Positions 26,472 through 36,014 are shown, counted from the first letter of the stretch. The stretch is DNA of 64,000 nt from an uncultured Chitinophaga sp. (GCF_946479755.1 NZ_CAMLHC010000010.1:124001-188000), one strand, 5' to 3'. Numbers and translations: made by a program. The notes: a model not told the origin generated them from the letters alone.

Positions 26472-26530
26472 TGGTTTTTTATTACTTTGGCATTCATGCA
26501 TCCCGCACGCATAGATGACAACAGCAACCT

Positions 26531-27157
26531 ATGAATCTATCCTCTTTTATAACGACCCTGGTCCGCGACGGACAAGTGACTGTAGACACAGCGGTTCATT
26601 CCTTTTCCCCAGACGACCTGACAGCCACCCGGAACGTACTGCTCCATTATTATCAGCACGATCTTACCGATATGCCCGGCGAAGCACCTGCCTTCGACAG
26701 CGATACCGCCCTCTGGGCCGCCGGCTTCATTTACAGGGCGGCGCAACTGATCAGGTCCCGGCCACCCGGCAATACCGGCATTGAACAATGGCTGCCCAAA
26801 CACGCCGGAGCAACCGGACCGGAAGCCGTATACTCCGCCGACCTCTGCCTGCGCTATCTGCCCGACCTGCTGAGCATCGCCAAAAACCTGGCGCCTACTG
26901 ACCCGCTGGTACAACGCCTCACCGAAACAGCTGCCCAGTGGCCGTTCTCCTCCACCGGCATGAATATCTACCCTGCTACACCGATGACGGTGATCACAGA
27001 ACACCCGGCACTGTTGCAGGCTTACACCGACCGCATCATTGCCAGCAAAGACACCGGCAGATGCAACGACACGGTAGTGATGGCCGCCGTCAAGGCTTCC
27101 CTTGGCAGCTACGCCCACCTGCTGTGGCCCGGGTTTCATGACAGCTTCCGGGATTAG
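26531..27157 (+). CDS. Unknown helical 208-aa protein, third gene of the peptidase unit
   Basis: The start MNLSSFITTLVRDGQVTVDT follows the OB-fold gene by 59 nt in the same direction. The sequence is mainly helical with many Pro, Ala and Leu residues and includes AGFIYRAAQLI, YLPDLLSIAKNL and a C-terminal VMAAVKASLGSYAHLLWPGF. No catalytic motif, transmembrane helix or signal peptide is visible. I considered an accessory domain of the MoxR-vWA-propeller type systems but cannot support it. The three genes read as one transcription unit that ends against the convergent epimerase gene. Confidence 0.65.
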   Translation: MNLSSFITTLVRDGQVTVDTAVHSFSPDDLTATRNVLLHYYQHDLTDMPGEAPAFDSDTALWAAGFIYRAAQLIRSRPPGNTGIEQWLPKHAGATGPEAVYSADLCLRYLPDLLSIAKNLAPTDPLVQRLTETAAQWPFSSTGMNIYPATPMTVITEHPALLQAYTDRIIASKDTGRCNDTVVMAAVKASLGSYAHLLWPGFHDSFRD

Positions 27158-27198
27158 CTATCGCCATGCACTAACGGAATAGTATATACGCTAATTTA

Positions 27199-28224
27199 TC
27201 AGACGGAGGGTGTTTGCCGGAGCACCGCGCCCACACCCGGCCTGTCGGCATAAATGATACGGCCGCTGTCAATACGGATACCGTCTGCGGTGTCTTCTGC
27301 CAGCAGCAGCGGCCCGTCCATATCCACATAATCCAGCAGGGGCAACAGGTGCGCCACAGCAGAAGTACCAACGGTGCTTTCATTCATACTGCCGGTCATC
27401 ACTTTCATGCCGCATTGCCGTGCTTCTTTGATCATACGCAGCGCCGGTGTAATACCACCGCATTTGGTGAGTTTGATATTGATACCATGAAAATAGCCAT
27501 GGCAGCGGGCTACGTCCTGCTCTACAATGCAACTTTCATCTGCAATGATGGGCAGAACAGATTGTTCAAAAACATTTTTCATTCCTTCGCGGTCTGCTGC
27601 CGGCATCGGTTGCTCAATGAACTCCACGCCCAGCGGTTTCATGGCCGCAGCATTCTGCAGGGTTTCCTCCACGCCCCAGGCGCAGTTGGCATCTACCCGG
27701 AATACCGCGCTGGTGTGCTTTCTCAGCTCCGTGATAATCTCAATATCTTCCCTGGTGCCCAGTTTTATTTTGTAAATCGGCCAGGGGAACTCCTTTAATT
27801 TCTTCACCATATTCTCAATGGTATCGATGCCGATGGTATAGTCTGTCAGCGGGTTATGGGAGATGTTGAGTCCCCACACTTCGTACAGCTTTTTATGCTG
27901 GCGTTTGGCGTACAGGTCCCATGCTGCCAGGTCCAGCGCACAAAGCGCAAACATATTATCCGACAGTAACGGGAACATATCCTGCCAGAAAGCCTCCGGC
28001 TTGTCGAGCGTATAGTTTTCAATAAACGGGCGGTGGGCATTGATCGCCTCCATCAGCCGGGGAACAGTCATGTTGTAATAGGAGTTGTCGGCCGTTTCTC
28101 CGAGGCCGGACAGGCCGTCCTGTTGCAATTCCACTACCAGTAGGGGTTGTACGTCTTTTGACTTGCGTGAAATGGTAAACGTGTGGCGGAATTTCAGTTC
28201 AAAAGGATAAAGTGTGAGTTTCAT
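27199..28224 (-). CDS. Dipeptide epimerase (L-Ala-D/L-Glu type, enolase superfamily)
   Basis: The 341-aa product has the enolase-superfamily layout: an N-terminal capping domain with a 'GLGETADNSYYNMTVP' style stretch and a barrel with the catalytic KxK (YKIKLG), metal ligands in FRVDANCAWG, the EQPMP glutamate and the ADESC aspartate, and a second lysine in IKLTKCGG. The ending YVDMDGPLLLAED is typical of dipeptide epimerases of the AEE type, which invert L-Ala-D-Glu from recycled murein peptides; specificity for other dipeptides cannot be excluded. The gene starts 1 nt after the glucanotransferase stop, so the two are co-transcribed. Confidence 0.88.
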   Translation of the reverse strand: MKLTLYPFELKFRHTFTISRKSKDVQPLLVVELQQDGLSGLGETADNSYYNMTVPRLMEAINAHRPFIENYTLDKPEAFWQDMFPLLSDNMFALCALDLAAWDLYAKRQHKKLYEVWGLNISHNPLTDYTIGIDTIENMVKKLKEFPWPIYKIKLGTREDIEIITELRKHTSAVFRVDANCAWGVEETLQNAAAMKPLGVEFIEQPMPAADREGMKNVFEQSVLPIIADESCIVEQDVARCHGYFHGINIKLTKCGGITPALRMIKEARQCGMKVMTGSMNESTVGTSAVAHLLPLLDYVDMDGPLLLAEDTADGIRIDSGRIIYADRPGVGAVLRQTPSV

Positions 28225-28225
28225 T

Positions 28226-30844
28226 TTAAAACTTTCGTAGTTGGTAATCCGTAATTGGTTTATCGATTCGGTATCTCCAGTAATGTTGTGTCACTGCGGG
28301 AATATTGATCCTTTCCTTATCAGGATGCTGGCCGGAAATATAGCCGGCGGCCGCCAGCAGGTCCTGTATTTGAAAGATACGCCACATGGCGTTAGCCTGC
28401 AAGTGCTGGTTGACAATTTCCTTTATCAGGGCGGCATTGGCATGTGCAGGCGCCGGGGTGTGGTGTTTCAACACCTGTTGATAGTATTTCCGGGAGATGC
28501 CTGCGTTTTCCTCCCACCATCCTCTGAGGGTGCTCATATCGTGGGTGGCCGGGGTCAGCACAGAGAGATAGGGCGCCTCAAAGATAGCGGCAAAATCATA
28601 CCCCGCATGTTTGGGCATACGCTGCACTTCCAGTCCGAGGATGCCTTGCGCCCGCATCACACCCGGCACACAATGCGGTACCATTCCCAGGTCCTCCCCG
28701 CAAATCAGCATACGGGTGGCCCTCCTGATCAGAGGCAGCTTATGCATGGCTTCTTTGCGCCAGCAGCTCTCCTGCCGGACATAAAAGAAATGGTGGTACA
28801 GGTCCTGTAACCGTTGTTGGGTAACAGCGTCGAGTGCGGCGAAGGAGGTGGTGGAAGCCAGATCGTACCGGGGATGGTACATCACCCGTTCCCCCTGGGT
28901 GACCTTTATCAGCAGCACATCTGCTATCAGGTGGAACAGGGCGGATTCCACGGCTTCGGGTAGCTGCAGCTCCCTGACTTTACGCTGGGTATCGCAATGT
29001 GGCTGGAGAGCATAACGCCCGTGAGGCAGCGCATGAAGGTAACGGTCTTTGATGATGCCCGCATAACTGCCAAACATCTGGTCCAGCACCACGTCCGTGA
29101 TCCATGGCTGGCAGAAGCGCGCTTCATCAAAAGGAATACCTTTTTGCAGCAGCTCTTCCCGGCTGAGGGGAATGGCCGGATGAAAATACCCCAGCAGCCC
29201 CTGTACCGCCGCTTGCGGTACCTGCCAGATACGGAAGAAACCAAGGATATGATCGATCCGGAAAGCGTCGAAATAAACGGACATATGCCGGAGCCGCTGC
29301 TGCCACCATTCGCAGCCATCGGCCATCATCTTTTTCCAGTTGTACGTGGGGAAGCCCCAGTTCTGTCCTTCCGCGGTAAAGCTGTCGGGAGGCGCGCCCG
29401 CCTGCATATCCAGGTGATAAAGGCCGGGGTTCATCCAGGCGTCAGCACTGTGGCGGGAAATGCCAATGGGGATGTCTCCTTTAAGCGCTATCCCTTCGTT
29501 ATGCACCGCCGTTACGGCTTGTTGCAGCTGCAGATGCAGATGGTACTGTACAAAAAACCAGAAGTGCGCGGTATCTGCGGCGGCACGGTCAGCGATCACC
29601 AGCTGGTTGATAGCCGTATAGTCGTATTGGTTATATTCCGGCCAGCGGGAATAATCGCTGGTATGGTATTTATCACGCAGGTAGCAGAAAACAGCATAGG
29701 GTAGCAGCCAGTGCTCGTTGGCGGCAAACCACTGCCAGTAAGCGCGTGTCTGCAGCTTCTCGCCTTCCTCTTCATACAGTGCTTTGAGATAAGCCAGTTT
29801 ATAGGACAGGACGGTTTCATAATCGACCGCCTCTTTTTCGTTGAGCCACTGCCGTAAGGAATGAAACTGCCGTTGCAGCGGATGCGTAGCCGGCAGCTGT
29901 CCTACGTCCTGCAGCCGGATATAAAGCGGATGCAGGGCAAAGGAAGAGATGGCGTTGTAGGGATAGGAGTCGCGCCAGGTCCAGGTGCTGATGGTATCAT
30001 TCACCGGCAGCAGCTGTATCAGCTGCAAATCACCCTGCCGGGCCCATTGCGCCAGCGGTACGAGGTCCGCAAATTCACCGGTGCCAAAGCCTTCATGGCT
30101 GCGCAGGCTGAATACCGGCACGGATACGCCGGTGCCTTTCCAATGGGGATAGTCCAGCCGTACGAAACCATCATGCAGGACGGTATGCTCAGTGGTAGCG
30201 AAGGCCGGCAGCTCCCGGTCAGGACCGTTCTCGTAATATTCGAAAGTGTGATTGTCAAGATCGTAAACACCGTATTTATACCGTACCGTGGTGGCGCTGA
30301 CAGGCAGTTGCGGCGCTGCGGTAAACCAGCCCTGTGCATCGTATTGCAGCAATAGTGGCGTTTCTATGTTCCAGTTGCCCAGCGAGGGGATATTGCCGAG
30401 GAGACAGATGGTCTTGTTCGCGGGCAGCAGCGGCGCCTGTACACGGAACTGGTGGGTGGCGGTACGGCTGTCCGGCTGTTGTACCGGACGACGGAAAAAC
30501 ACGCGTGTAAAAGGCGCTGTCTGCCAGGCGTTCTGTGGCTGGCCGGCATAGTTCCAGGTATCGGCGAACTGGCAGGTTTCCCGGGCGGGGTCGAGCAGTA
30601 TTTCCCGGATGCCGCCTTCGTAGGTCACTTCTTCCAGTTCCCGCAGAATGTATTGGTATTGGAGAACAAAGGGTTCTGTTGTGGTGGTCCGGATAGTAGC
30701 GCTCCACCATTCGTCGTTTTCCCATTGCAGGCGGAGGGCCTGGTGCGGCACGTCGCTGCCCAGTGCGGGAATGTTTCCCAGCAGGTAAACATCCTGCCCG
30801 TAATGGGTGTGGTAACGAAGGTAAAAACGTATGGTCTGATGCAT
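28226..30844 (-). CDS. malQ: 4-alpha-glucanotransferase (GH77) with two CBM20 starch-binding domains
   Basis: The 872-aa product is much longer than a plain MalQ (about 500 residues) because of two N-terminal CBM20 domains (about 1-110 with GQDVYLLGNIPALGSD, and about 125-235 with KTICLLGNIPSLGNW). The GH77 domain follows: the nucleophile Asp in DAFRIDHILGFFRIW near residue 528, the acid/base Glu in ICGEDLGMVPHCV near 715, and the stabilising Asp in TPATHDMSTLRGWW. This layout is that of plant DPE2 and related bacterial enzymes acting on glycogen or maltose polymers in the cytoplasm. No signal peptide is present. It shares an operon with the epimerase. Confidence 0.93.
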   Translation of the reverse strand: MHQTIRFYLRYHTHYGQDVYLLGNIPALGSDVPHQALRLQWENDEWWSATIRTTTTEPFVLQYQYILRELEEVTYEGGIREILLDPARETCQFADTWNYAGQPQNAWQTAPFTRVFFRRPVQQPDSRTATHQFRVQAPLLPANKTICLLGNIPSLGNWNIETPLLLQYDAQGWFTAAPQLPVSATTVRYKYGVYDLDNHTFEYYENGPDRELPAFATTEHTVLHDGFVRLDYPHWKGTGVSVPVFSLRSHEGFGTGEFADLVPLAQWARQGDLQLIQLLPVNDTISTWTWRDSYPYNAISSFALHPLYIRLQDVGQLPATHPLQRQFHSLRQWLNEKEAVDYETVLSYKLAYLKALYEEEGEKLQTRAYWQWFAANEHWLLPYAVFCYLRDKYHTSDYSRWPEYNQYDYTAINQLVIADRAAADTAHFWFFVQYHLHLQLQQAVTAVHNEGIALKGDIPIGISRHSADAWMNPGLYHLDMQAGAPPDSFTAEGQNWGFPTYNWKKMMADGCEWWQQRLRHMSVYFDAFRIDHILGFFRIWQVPQAAVQGLLGYFHPAIPLSREELLQKGIPFDEARFCQPWITDVVLDQMFGSYAGIIKDRYLHALPHGRYALQPHCDTQRKVRELQLPEAVESALFHLIADVLLIKVTQGERVMYHPRYDLASTTSFAALDAVTQQRLQDLYHHFFYVRQESCWRKEAMHKLPLIRRATRMLICGEDLGMVPHCVPGVMRAQGILGLEVQRMPKHAGYDFAAIFEAPYLSVLTPATHDMSTLRGWWEENAGISRKYYQQVLKHHTPAPAHANAALIKEIVNQHLQANAMWRIFQIQDLLAAAGYISGQHPDKERINIPAVTQHYWRYRIDKPITDYQLRKF

Positions 30845-30950
30845 CTGTTCCCAGGCTAAACGGGAACAATGTAAAAATTATTTACGGATTTGATGTACGA
30901 TTTTTTGGTATATGTGATGACCAAAGGGAATGACAGGGGCGGACAAAAAA

Positions 30951-30975
30951 AGCCGAAGCAATGATTGCTTCGGCT
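30951..30975 (-). terminator. Terminator of dnaK
   Basis: Perfect 11-bp arms AGCCGAAGCAA (30951-30961) and TTGCTTCGGCT (30965-30975) with a 3-nt loop. Read on the minus strand it is followed by seven T. Confidence 0.88.
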
Positions 30976-30993
30976 TTTAATTTCTTTCGATTG

Positions 30994-31015
30994 GCGACAT
31001 CAAAAATCGCCCATC
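30994..31015 (-). repeat. GATG-(N)-CGATTTTTGAT element after dnaK
   Basis: On the minus strand this reads GATGGGCGATTTTTGATGTC followed by GC. A near copy lies at 59820-59843, also directly after a minus-strand gene and just before a similar terminator. A shorter relative occurs at 46971-46983. Confidence 0.5.
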
Positions 31016-31027
31016 GAAAATATATCA

Positions 31028-32932
31028 CTATTTCACTTCTTCAAATTCCGCGTCGGTTACACCATCAGTGCCTGCGTTAGGCTGGCCTTGTTGCTGACCG
31101 GCACCTGCAGTGGCGCCTTCCGGCTGGCCCTGGGTGGCTTTGTAGATTTCTTCAGAAGCAGCGGTCCATGCAGCTTCCAGTTCAGCAGTCGCAGTGTCGA
31201 GCTGTGCACTGTCCTGGGATTTGTGGGCTTCTCTCAGTTTATTGAGCGCTGTTTCGATAGTGGCTTTTTTATCAGCAGGCACTTTATCGCCGTATTCTTT
31301 CAGTTGTTTTTCTGTCTGGAAGATCAGGCTGTCTGCTTTATTGAGCTTTTCGATTTTCTCACGTTGTTCTTTATCGGATGATTCGTTGGCTTTCGCTTCC
31401 GCTTTCATTTTTTCGATCTCATCTTTGCTCAGGCCGCTACCAGCTTCGATTTTAATATTCTGCGTTTTACCGGTGCCTTTATCTTTGGCAGTAACGTGCA
31501 GGATACCGTTGGCGTCGATATCGAAGATCACTTCGATCTGCGGAACGCCGCGTGGAGCCGGAGGAATGTCACCGAGGATAAAGCGTCCGAGGGTCCTGTT
31601 CTGGGCAGCCATTGGCCTTTCACCCTGTAATACGTGGATTTCCACGCTGGGCTGGCTGTCAGCAGCTGTAGAGAAGGTTTCGGATTTTTTGGTCGGGATG
31701 GTGGTGTTGGATTCGATCAGTTTGGTAAACACACCGCCCATGGTTTCGATACCGAGAGACAGAGGGGTTACGTCGAGCAACAGCACATCCTTTACTTCAC
31801 CGGTCAGTACACCGCCCTGGATAGCAGCACCTACGGCTACCACTTCATCAGGGTTTACACCTTTGTTGGGTTTTTTACCGAAGAACCGCTCTACTACTTC
31901 CTGAATTTTAGGGATACGGGTAGAACCGCCTACGAGGATGATCTCGTCGATTTCGGAGGTGTTCATGCCGGCATCTTTCAGGGCTTTGCGGCAAGGCTCC
32001 AGTGTTCTTTCCACCAGGCTGTCGCTCAGTTGTTCAAATTTAGCGCGGGTCAGTTTTTTCACCAGGTGTTTAGGCACGCCGTCAACAGCGGTGATATAAG
32101 GAAGATTGATTTCTGTTTCAGCAGAAGAAGACAGCTCGATTTTAGCTTTTTCGGCAGCTTCTTTCAGCCTTTGCCATGACATCGGGTCTTTGTGCAGGTC
32201 TACCGCTTCATCTTTTTTGAATTCGTCGGCCAGCCAGTCCATGATCACCTTGTCAAAGTCGTCACCACCGAGGTGGGTGTCGCCGTTAGTGGATTTTACT
32301 TCAAATACGCCGTCGCCCAGTTCGAGGATGGAGATATCGAAGGTACCGCCACCAAGGTCGAATACAGCGATTTTAGTATCGGTGTGTTTTTTATCCAGAC
32401 CGTATGCCAGGGCGGCTGCGGTAGGTTCGTTGATAATACGGCGGACAGTCAGACCGGCGATTTCACCGGCTTCTTTGGTCGCCTGACGCTGTGCGTCGTT
32501 AAAGTAAGCAGGAACGGTGATCACCGCCTCTGTTACTTCCTGGCCGAGATAGTCTTCAGCCGTTTTTTTCATTTTCTGCAGGGTCATTGCGGAAATTTCC
32601 TGCGGCGTATATAATCTGCCATCAATATCAACGCGGGTGGTGTTGTTATCACCTCTTACCACTTTGTAGCTAACGTGCGTCAATTCGTTGGACACCTCGT
32701 CAAAATGACGGCCCATGAAACGTTTCACTGACATAATGGTATTCACGGGGTTGGTAATAGCCTGACGCTTTGCAGGGTCACCTACTTTCCTTTCTCCGTT
32801 TTTCAAAAATGCCACTACTGACGGGGTCGTTCTCCTTCCCTCATCATTGGCAATCACTACCGGTTCGTTACCTTCCATAACGGCAACGCATGAATTGGTA
32901 GTTCCTAAGTCAATGCCTATTATTTTTCCCAT
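31028..32932 (-). CDS. dnaK: Chaperone DnaK (Hsp70)
   Basis: The ATG at 32932 is the start ([20 protein letters not shown]), preferred over one 75 nt upstream; it has a GGAG site about 12 nt before it. The 634-aa product has the ATPase domain motifs (IDLGTTNS at the start, [14 protein letters not shown], and VGGSTRIPK), the linker [15 protein letters not shown], a substrate-binding beta domain and a C-terminal lid. The last residues are the glycine- and glutamine-rich tail ending DAEFEEVK, where the EEVK-type motif is usual. No dnaJ or grpE is beside it, a common state in this phylum. Confidence 0.97.
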   Translation of the reverse strand: MGKIIGIDLGTTNSCVAVMEGNEPVVIANDEGRRTTPSVVAFLKNGERKVGDPAKRQAITNPVNTIMSVKRFMGRHFDEVSNELTHVSYKVVRGDNNTTRVDIDGRLYTPQEISAMTLQKMKKTAEDYLGQEVTEAVITVPAYFNDAQRQATKEAGEIAGLTVRRIINEPTAAALAYGLDKKHTDTKIAVFDLGGGTFDISILELGDGVFEVKSTNGDTHLGGDDFDKVIMDWLADEFKKDEAVDLHKDPMSWQRLKEAAEKAKIELSSSAETEINLPYITAVDGVPKHLVKKLTRAKFEQLSDSLVERTLEPCRKALKDAGMNTSEIDEIILVGGSTRIPKIQEVVERFFGKKPNKGVNPDEVVAVGAAIQGGVLTGEVKDVLLLDVTPLSLGIETMGGVFTKLIESNTTIPTKKSETFSTAADSQPSVEIHVLQGERPMAAQNRTLGRFILGDIPPAPRGVPQIEVIFDIDANGILHVTAKDKGTGKTQNIKIEAGSGLSKDEIEKMKAEAKANESSDKEQREKIEKLNKADSLIFQTEKQLKEYGDKVPADKKATIETALNKLREAHKSQDSAQLDTATAELEAAWTAASEEIYKATQGQPEGATAGAGQQQGQPNAGTDGVTDAEFEEVK

Positions 32933-33237
32933 AGTATTAAGATTCTCCTTTAGTTGTAAGTTAAAAGTCGTATTTGTCTTAGGTTTGTCAATGATTATGC
33001 CAAGCAAAAAAATATGAAATTATGTCAGTCAGGTGTCCTATATTTGAACAAGTGGATTGATTATTTGGTTATTTAGTCATTTGCAGAACCCGACAAAATG
33101 GCCAGGCAGAAGGCCATCCGTGCAGTAATGTTACCCGTTCTTAACCTCGCCCATCTTTAGCTGCTATTCATCTCTAAGCCTGTATTTGAATCATTTTATC
33201 AGACAAAAAGCAAATTGTATAACCTAAGTGTTTTCTT
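32933..33237. promoter_or_regulatory. Divergent spacer between dnaK and the OmpA-family gene
   Basis: This 305-nt stretch holds no gene I can support. It must carry the promoters of dnaK (minus) and the OmpA-family gene (plus). A purine-rich GGAG site before dnaK is visible (AAAGGAGAA on the minus strand, near 32944-32952). I see no CIRCE-type inverted repeat. Confidence 0.5.
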
Positions 33238-34599
33238 ATGAACAAATCCATTATCTGGCGGGCATCCTGTGCCCTGATGGCCATTTTGCCCCTCTTCAGC
33301 AACGCCCAGGACCAAACATCTTCTTCAGCTGTTCCCACCGTACAGTTATTTAAAGGCCCCCAGGAATACAAAACATGGTCTATTGGTGTAAACGGTGGTA
33401 TCCTGGCCCCTGTGGCTGCCACCGGCGGCAGTAACGACTTCACCAAGTGGAAGGCATCCGGCGGTTACGGCGCCTATGTAAAATATCAGCTGCTTCATTT
33501 TATGGCCCTGCGGGCCGATTATGTGGGCGGCAAACTCCAGGCTGACAACAGCAAAAGCTGGGGCAACGGTCAGACGCCCATCAGCCCCTACAGCTCCTAT
33601 GAGACAAAATTGAAGTGGTCTGCGTCCCTGAACGCGGTATTTAATATTACAACGGTCAACTGGCTGTTCCGTAAGAACTTCGTCATGCTGTACGGCTCTG
33701 TCGGCGGTGGTATTGCCGGTTACAGCCCCACCCTCACCCGGGCCGGCAGCAACACGTCCTTCGATTATAAGCCTGACGGCGCCATCAAGGAACTGATCAT
33801 CCCCGTAGGCGCGGGCCTGAAATTCAGGCTGTCTGAATTCATCAACCTGGACCTGGGTTATACTATGTATTATGTTGACAGCGATAACCTCGACGGCTAC
33901 AATTACGGCCCTAATAAGGATAAGTTCTCCTACGGCTACGCCGGACTGGAATTTGCCCTTGGCAAAAAAGGCAAGCCACAGCTGCAATGGCATAACCCCG
34001 CCGCCGCCACCTACGACGAGCTGGAGGCCCAGAAAGCTACGCTGCGTACGGCCCTCGACGCTGCCAATCAGAACAATGCCAGGCTGACGGCCGATGTGGA
34101 CAAACTGACCAAAGACAGCGACGGTGACGGTGTTTCCGATTTCTTCGATAAATGCCCCGGCACTCCCGCCAATACTGCTGTAGATGGTGCAGGATGCCCG
34201 CTGCCCGCCCCTGTTATCGAGAAAAAAGAAGAAAAGGTGGTCATCACAGAGGAAGATAACCGCATCGTAAAAGAAGCCATCCAGAACCTGGAATTCGACT
34301 TCGCGAAAGCTACCATCAAACCACAATCCTATCCTGCACTCGACAGGGTGGCAGAACTGCTCAAACGCAAAAACCTGAACCTTAAACTCAGTGGCCATAC
34401 CGACAACGTAGGCAGCAAATCACGCAACCTGGCCCTTTCCAGGGAAAGAGCCGAGTCAGTAAAAGCTTACCTCGTAAGCCAGGGGGTGAATGCCTCTAAA
34501 ATAGAAGCCGTGGGTTATGGTATGACACAACCCATCGCCAGCAATAAAACAGCTGCAGGCAGACAGAAAAACAGGAGGGTGGAATTCACCATATTCTAA
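33238..34599 (+). CDS. OmpA-family outer membrane protein with a beta-barrel and TSP3 repeat
   Basis: The 453-aa product has a signal peptide (IIWRASCALMAILPLFSNAQ), a barrel domain (about 40-255, ending YGYAGLEFALG), a coiled-coil hinge (ATLRTALDAANQNNARL), a calcium-binding thrombospondin type 3 segment (DSDGDGVSDFFDKCPGTPAN) and a C-terminal OmpA domain (about 335-453). The OmpA domain has LSGHTDNVGSKSRNLALSRE and AVGYGMTQPIASN, the peptidoglycan-binding signature. It should anchor the outer membrane to the wall. A terminator follows. Confidence 0.92.
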   Translation: MNKSIIWRASCALMAILPLFSNAQDQTSSSAVPTVQLFKGPQEYKTWSIGVNGGILAPVAATGGSNDFTKWKASGGYGAYVKYQLLHFMALRADYVGGKLQADNSKSWGNGQTPISPYSSYETKLKWSASLNAVFNITTVNWLFRKNFVMLYGSVGGGIAGYSPTLTRAGSNTSFDYKPDGAIKELIIPVGAGLKFRLSEFINLDLGYTMYYVDSDNLDGYNYGPNKDKFSYGYAGLEFALGKKGKPQLQWHNPAAATYDELEAQKATLRTALDAANQNNARLTADVDKLTKDSDGDGVSDFFDKCPGTPANTAVDGAGCPLPAPVIEKKEEKVVITEEDNRIVKEAIQNLEFDFAKATIKPQSYPALDRVAELLKRKNLNLKLSGHTDNVGSKSRNLALSRERAESVKAYLVSQGVNASKIEAVGYGMTQPIASNKTAAGRQKNRRVEFTIF

Positions 34600-34623
34600 T
34601 ATTGGTTGATCATCTCCCCATAG

Positions 34624-34658
34624 AAAAAAGCGAAGGTTTATATCACCTTCGCTTTTTT
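34624..34658 (+). terminator. Terminator after the OmpA-family gene
   Basis: 13-bp perfect arms (34624-34636 and 34646-34658: AAAAAAGCGAAGG with its complement) and a T6 run, 24 nt after the OmpA-family stop. Confidence 0.9.
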
Positions 34659-34685
34659 CATGCCCCTAATTTGTAATTTAGGGAT

Positions 34686-35171
34686 ATGGAAACTATGACT
34701 ATCAGAACAATTACACCTGCCGACAATCCAACACTGGCCAACATTATCAGGACCTCCCTGGCAGAATTTGGGATGGACAGACCCGGGACCGTTTATACCG
34801 ATCCTACGACCGACCACCTGTCGGACATCTACAGTAAACCACGGGCCACCTATTTTGTGGCAGAAGAGAACGGCGTGATCCTCGGCGGCGCCGGCGTCCA
34901 TCCGCTGGACGGCGGGGAAGCGCATGTCTGCGAGCTGCAGAAGATGTACCTTGTCCCTGCCGCAAGAGGCAAAGGCCTCGCCGGCAAACTGATCACCCTG
35001 TGCCTCGAATACGCTAAGGCCAACGGCTATACCCACTGTTATCTCGAAACAGATCCGCAGCTGGCCAGGGCGAGACAGGTATATGAACAATTCGGCTTCC
35101 GGTACCTGACAGGCCCGATGGGCAGCACCGGTCATTTTGGCTGTGACAGCTGGATGCTGAAGGATTTATAG
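34686..35171 (+). CDS. GNAT family N-acetyltransferase
   Basis: The 161-aa product has the GNAT fold order: an N-terminal TITPADNPTLANIIRTSLAE, central strands (TYFVAEENGVILGGAGVHPL), the acetyl-CoA motif VPAARGKGLAGKLI (R-x-x-G-x-G/A type), and the C-terminal CYLETDPQLARARQVYEQFG helix. The size is normal. The substrate cannot be read from the sequence. It stands alone, with a terminator before it and 84 nt to the next gene. Confidence 0.9.
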   Translation: METMTIRTITPADNPTLANIIRTSLAEFGMDRPGTVYTDPTTDHLSDIYSKPRATYFVAEENGVILGGAGVHPLDGGEAHVCELQKMYLVPAARGKGLAGKLITLCLEYAKANGYTHCYLETDPQLARARQVYEQFGFRYLTGPMGSTGHFGCDSWMLKDL

Positions 35172-35255
35172 GATTTCCCCGTTCCGTAGTTTTTCGTGCA
35201 CTGACGAAAACCGGCATATTTCTTGGTATGAGGGGCGAAGCAAAAAACTCATATC

Positions 35256-35837
35256 ATGAAAAAACTTATTCTGTCTGGTATACTGGCCATGGGCACTGTA
35301 CTGGCAGTACAAGCACAAACCGTAAAATTCGGTGTTAAAGGCGGTCTTAACCTGGCTAAAATCACTAACGAAAGTTCATCTAAAACCCGTGCCTCCTTCT
35401 ATGCCGGCGGTTTGGTAAACATTGCACTGGACCAGCACTGGGCCATCCAGCCGGAACTGCTGTACTCCGGACAAGGCACCAAAATGAAGTCCAGCTACCT
35501 CGGTGGCCTGATCACCACGGAAAGCACGCTCAAAACAGATTATATCAATATCCCCGTGATGGTGCAATACTCCATCGTTCCGGCATTCTACCTCGAAGCC
35601 GGTCCGCAGCTGGGTATCCTGGCCGGCGCCAAACTGAAAGGCGGCAACGTGTCCGTAGATGTGAAAGACCAGATGAAAAGCATCGACTTTGGCATCGGCG
35701 TAGGTTTTGGCTATAAATTCGATATGGGCCTCGGTGTTTCCGGCCGTTATAATTTCGGGCTGACCAACCTCAATGAATCCGACAAACAAACCAACAAAAA
35801 CTCCGTAGCACAGATAGGCCTGTTCTACATGTTCTAG
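35256..35837 (+). CDS. Small outer membrane beta-barrel protein (porin family, PF13568-like)
   Basis: The 193-aa product starts with a signal peptide (MKKLILSGILAMGTVLAVQAQ) and then alternates membrane strands: KFGVKGGLNLAKITN, SFYAGGLVNIALDQHWAIQP, NIPVMVQYSIVPAFYLEAGP, and a last strand ending VAQIGLFYMF, with a terminal Phe as barrel proteins have. This is the eight-strand opacity/PorT type common in Bacteroidota. Ligand or function is unknown. A hairpin terminator follows. Confidence 0.9.
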   Translation: MKKLILSGILAMGTVLAVQAQTVKFGVKGGLNLAKITNESSSKTRASFYAGGLVNIALDQHWAIQPELLYSGQGTKMKSSYLGGLITTESTLKTDYINIPVMVQYSIVPAFYLEAGPQLGILAGAKLKGGNVSVDVKDQMKSIDFGIGVGFGYKFDMGLGVSGRYNFGLTNLNESDKQTNKNSVAQIGLFYMF

Positions 35838-35862
35838 TGGTTGGACCATACTGATCATTACA

Positions 35863-35889
35863 GGGCTGGCCTTCGGGCCGGCCTTTTTT
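35863..35889 (+). terminator. Terminator after the small barrel gene
   Basis: A stem of GGGCTGGCC against GGCCGGCC with one G-T pair and a TTC loop, then a T6 run, 26 nt past the barrel stop. Confidence 0.85.
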
Positions 35890-35958
35890 GTTTCAGCAGC
35901 TCCGGGCCCCGCTACGTTGTGATTGGCCCCGTTTTACCGCTGTCCCCAAAATCCCTCC

Positions 35959-35990
35959 TTTGCGCCTTCGCATTAAACCCACTATCTTTG
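35959..35990 (+). promoter_or_regulatory. Bacteroidetes-type promoter of argS
   Basis: TTTG at 35959-35962, 20 nt, then TATCTTTG at 35983-35990, matching the TTTG / TAnnTTTG consensus of the primary sigma factor in this phylum. The ATG of argS lies 24 nt further on. This excludes the in-frame start at 35841, which would lie upstream of the promoter and inside a terminator. Confidence 0.7.
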
Positions 35991-36014
35991 CTGCTCGTAT
36001 TAATCATTTTCAGC

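Noticed and set aside
26531..27157. Assignment to the bpX part of MoxR-vWA-propeller systems
   Set aside because: No MoxR ATPase, vWA protein or propeller is in the window, and I cannot see a diagnostic motif.
35841..36014. N-terminal extension of argS from an upstream ATG
   Set aside because: It would start inside a terminator and before the argS promoter, and it has no family match.
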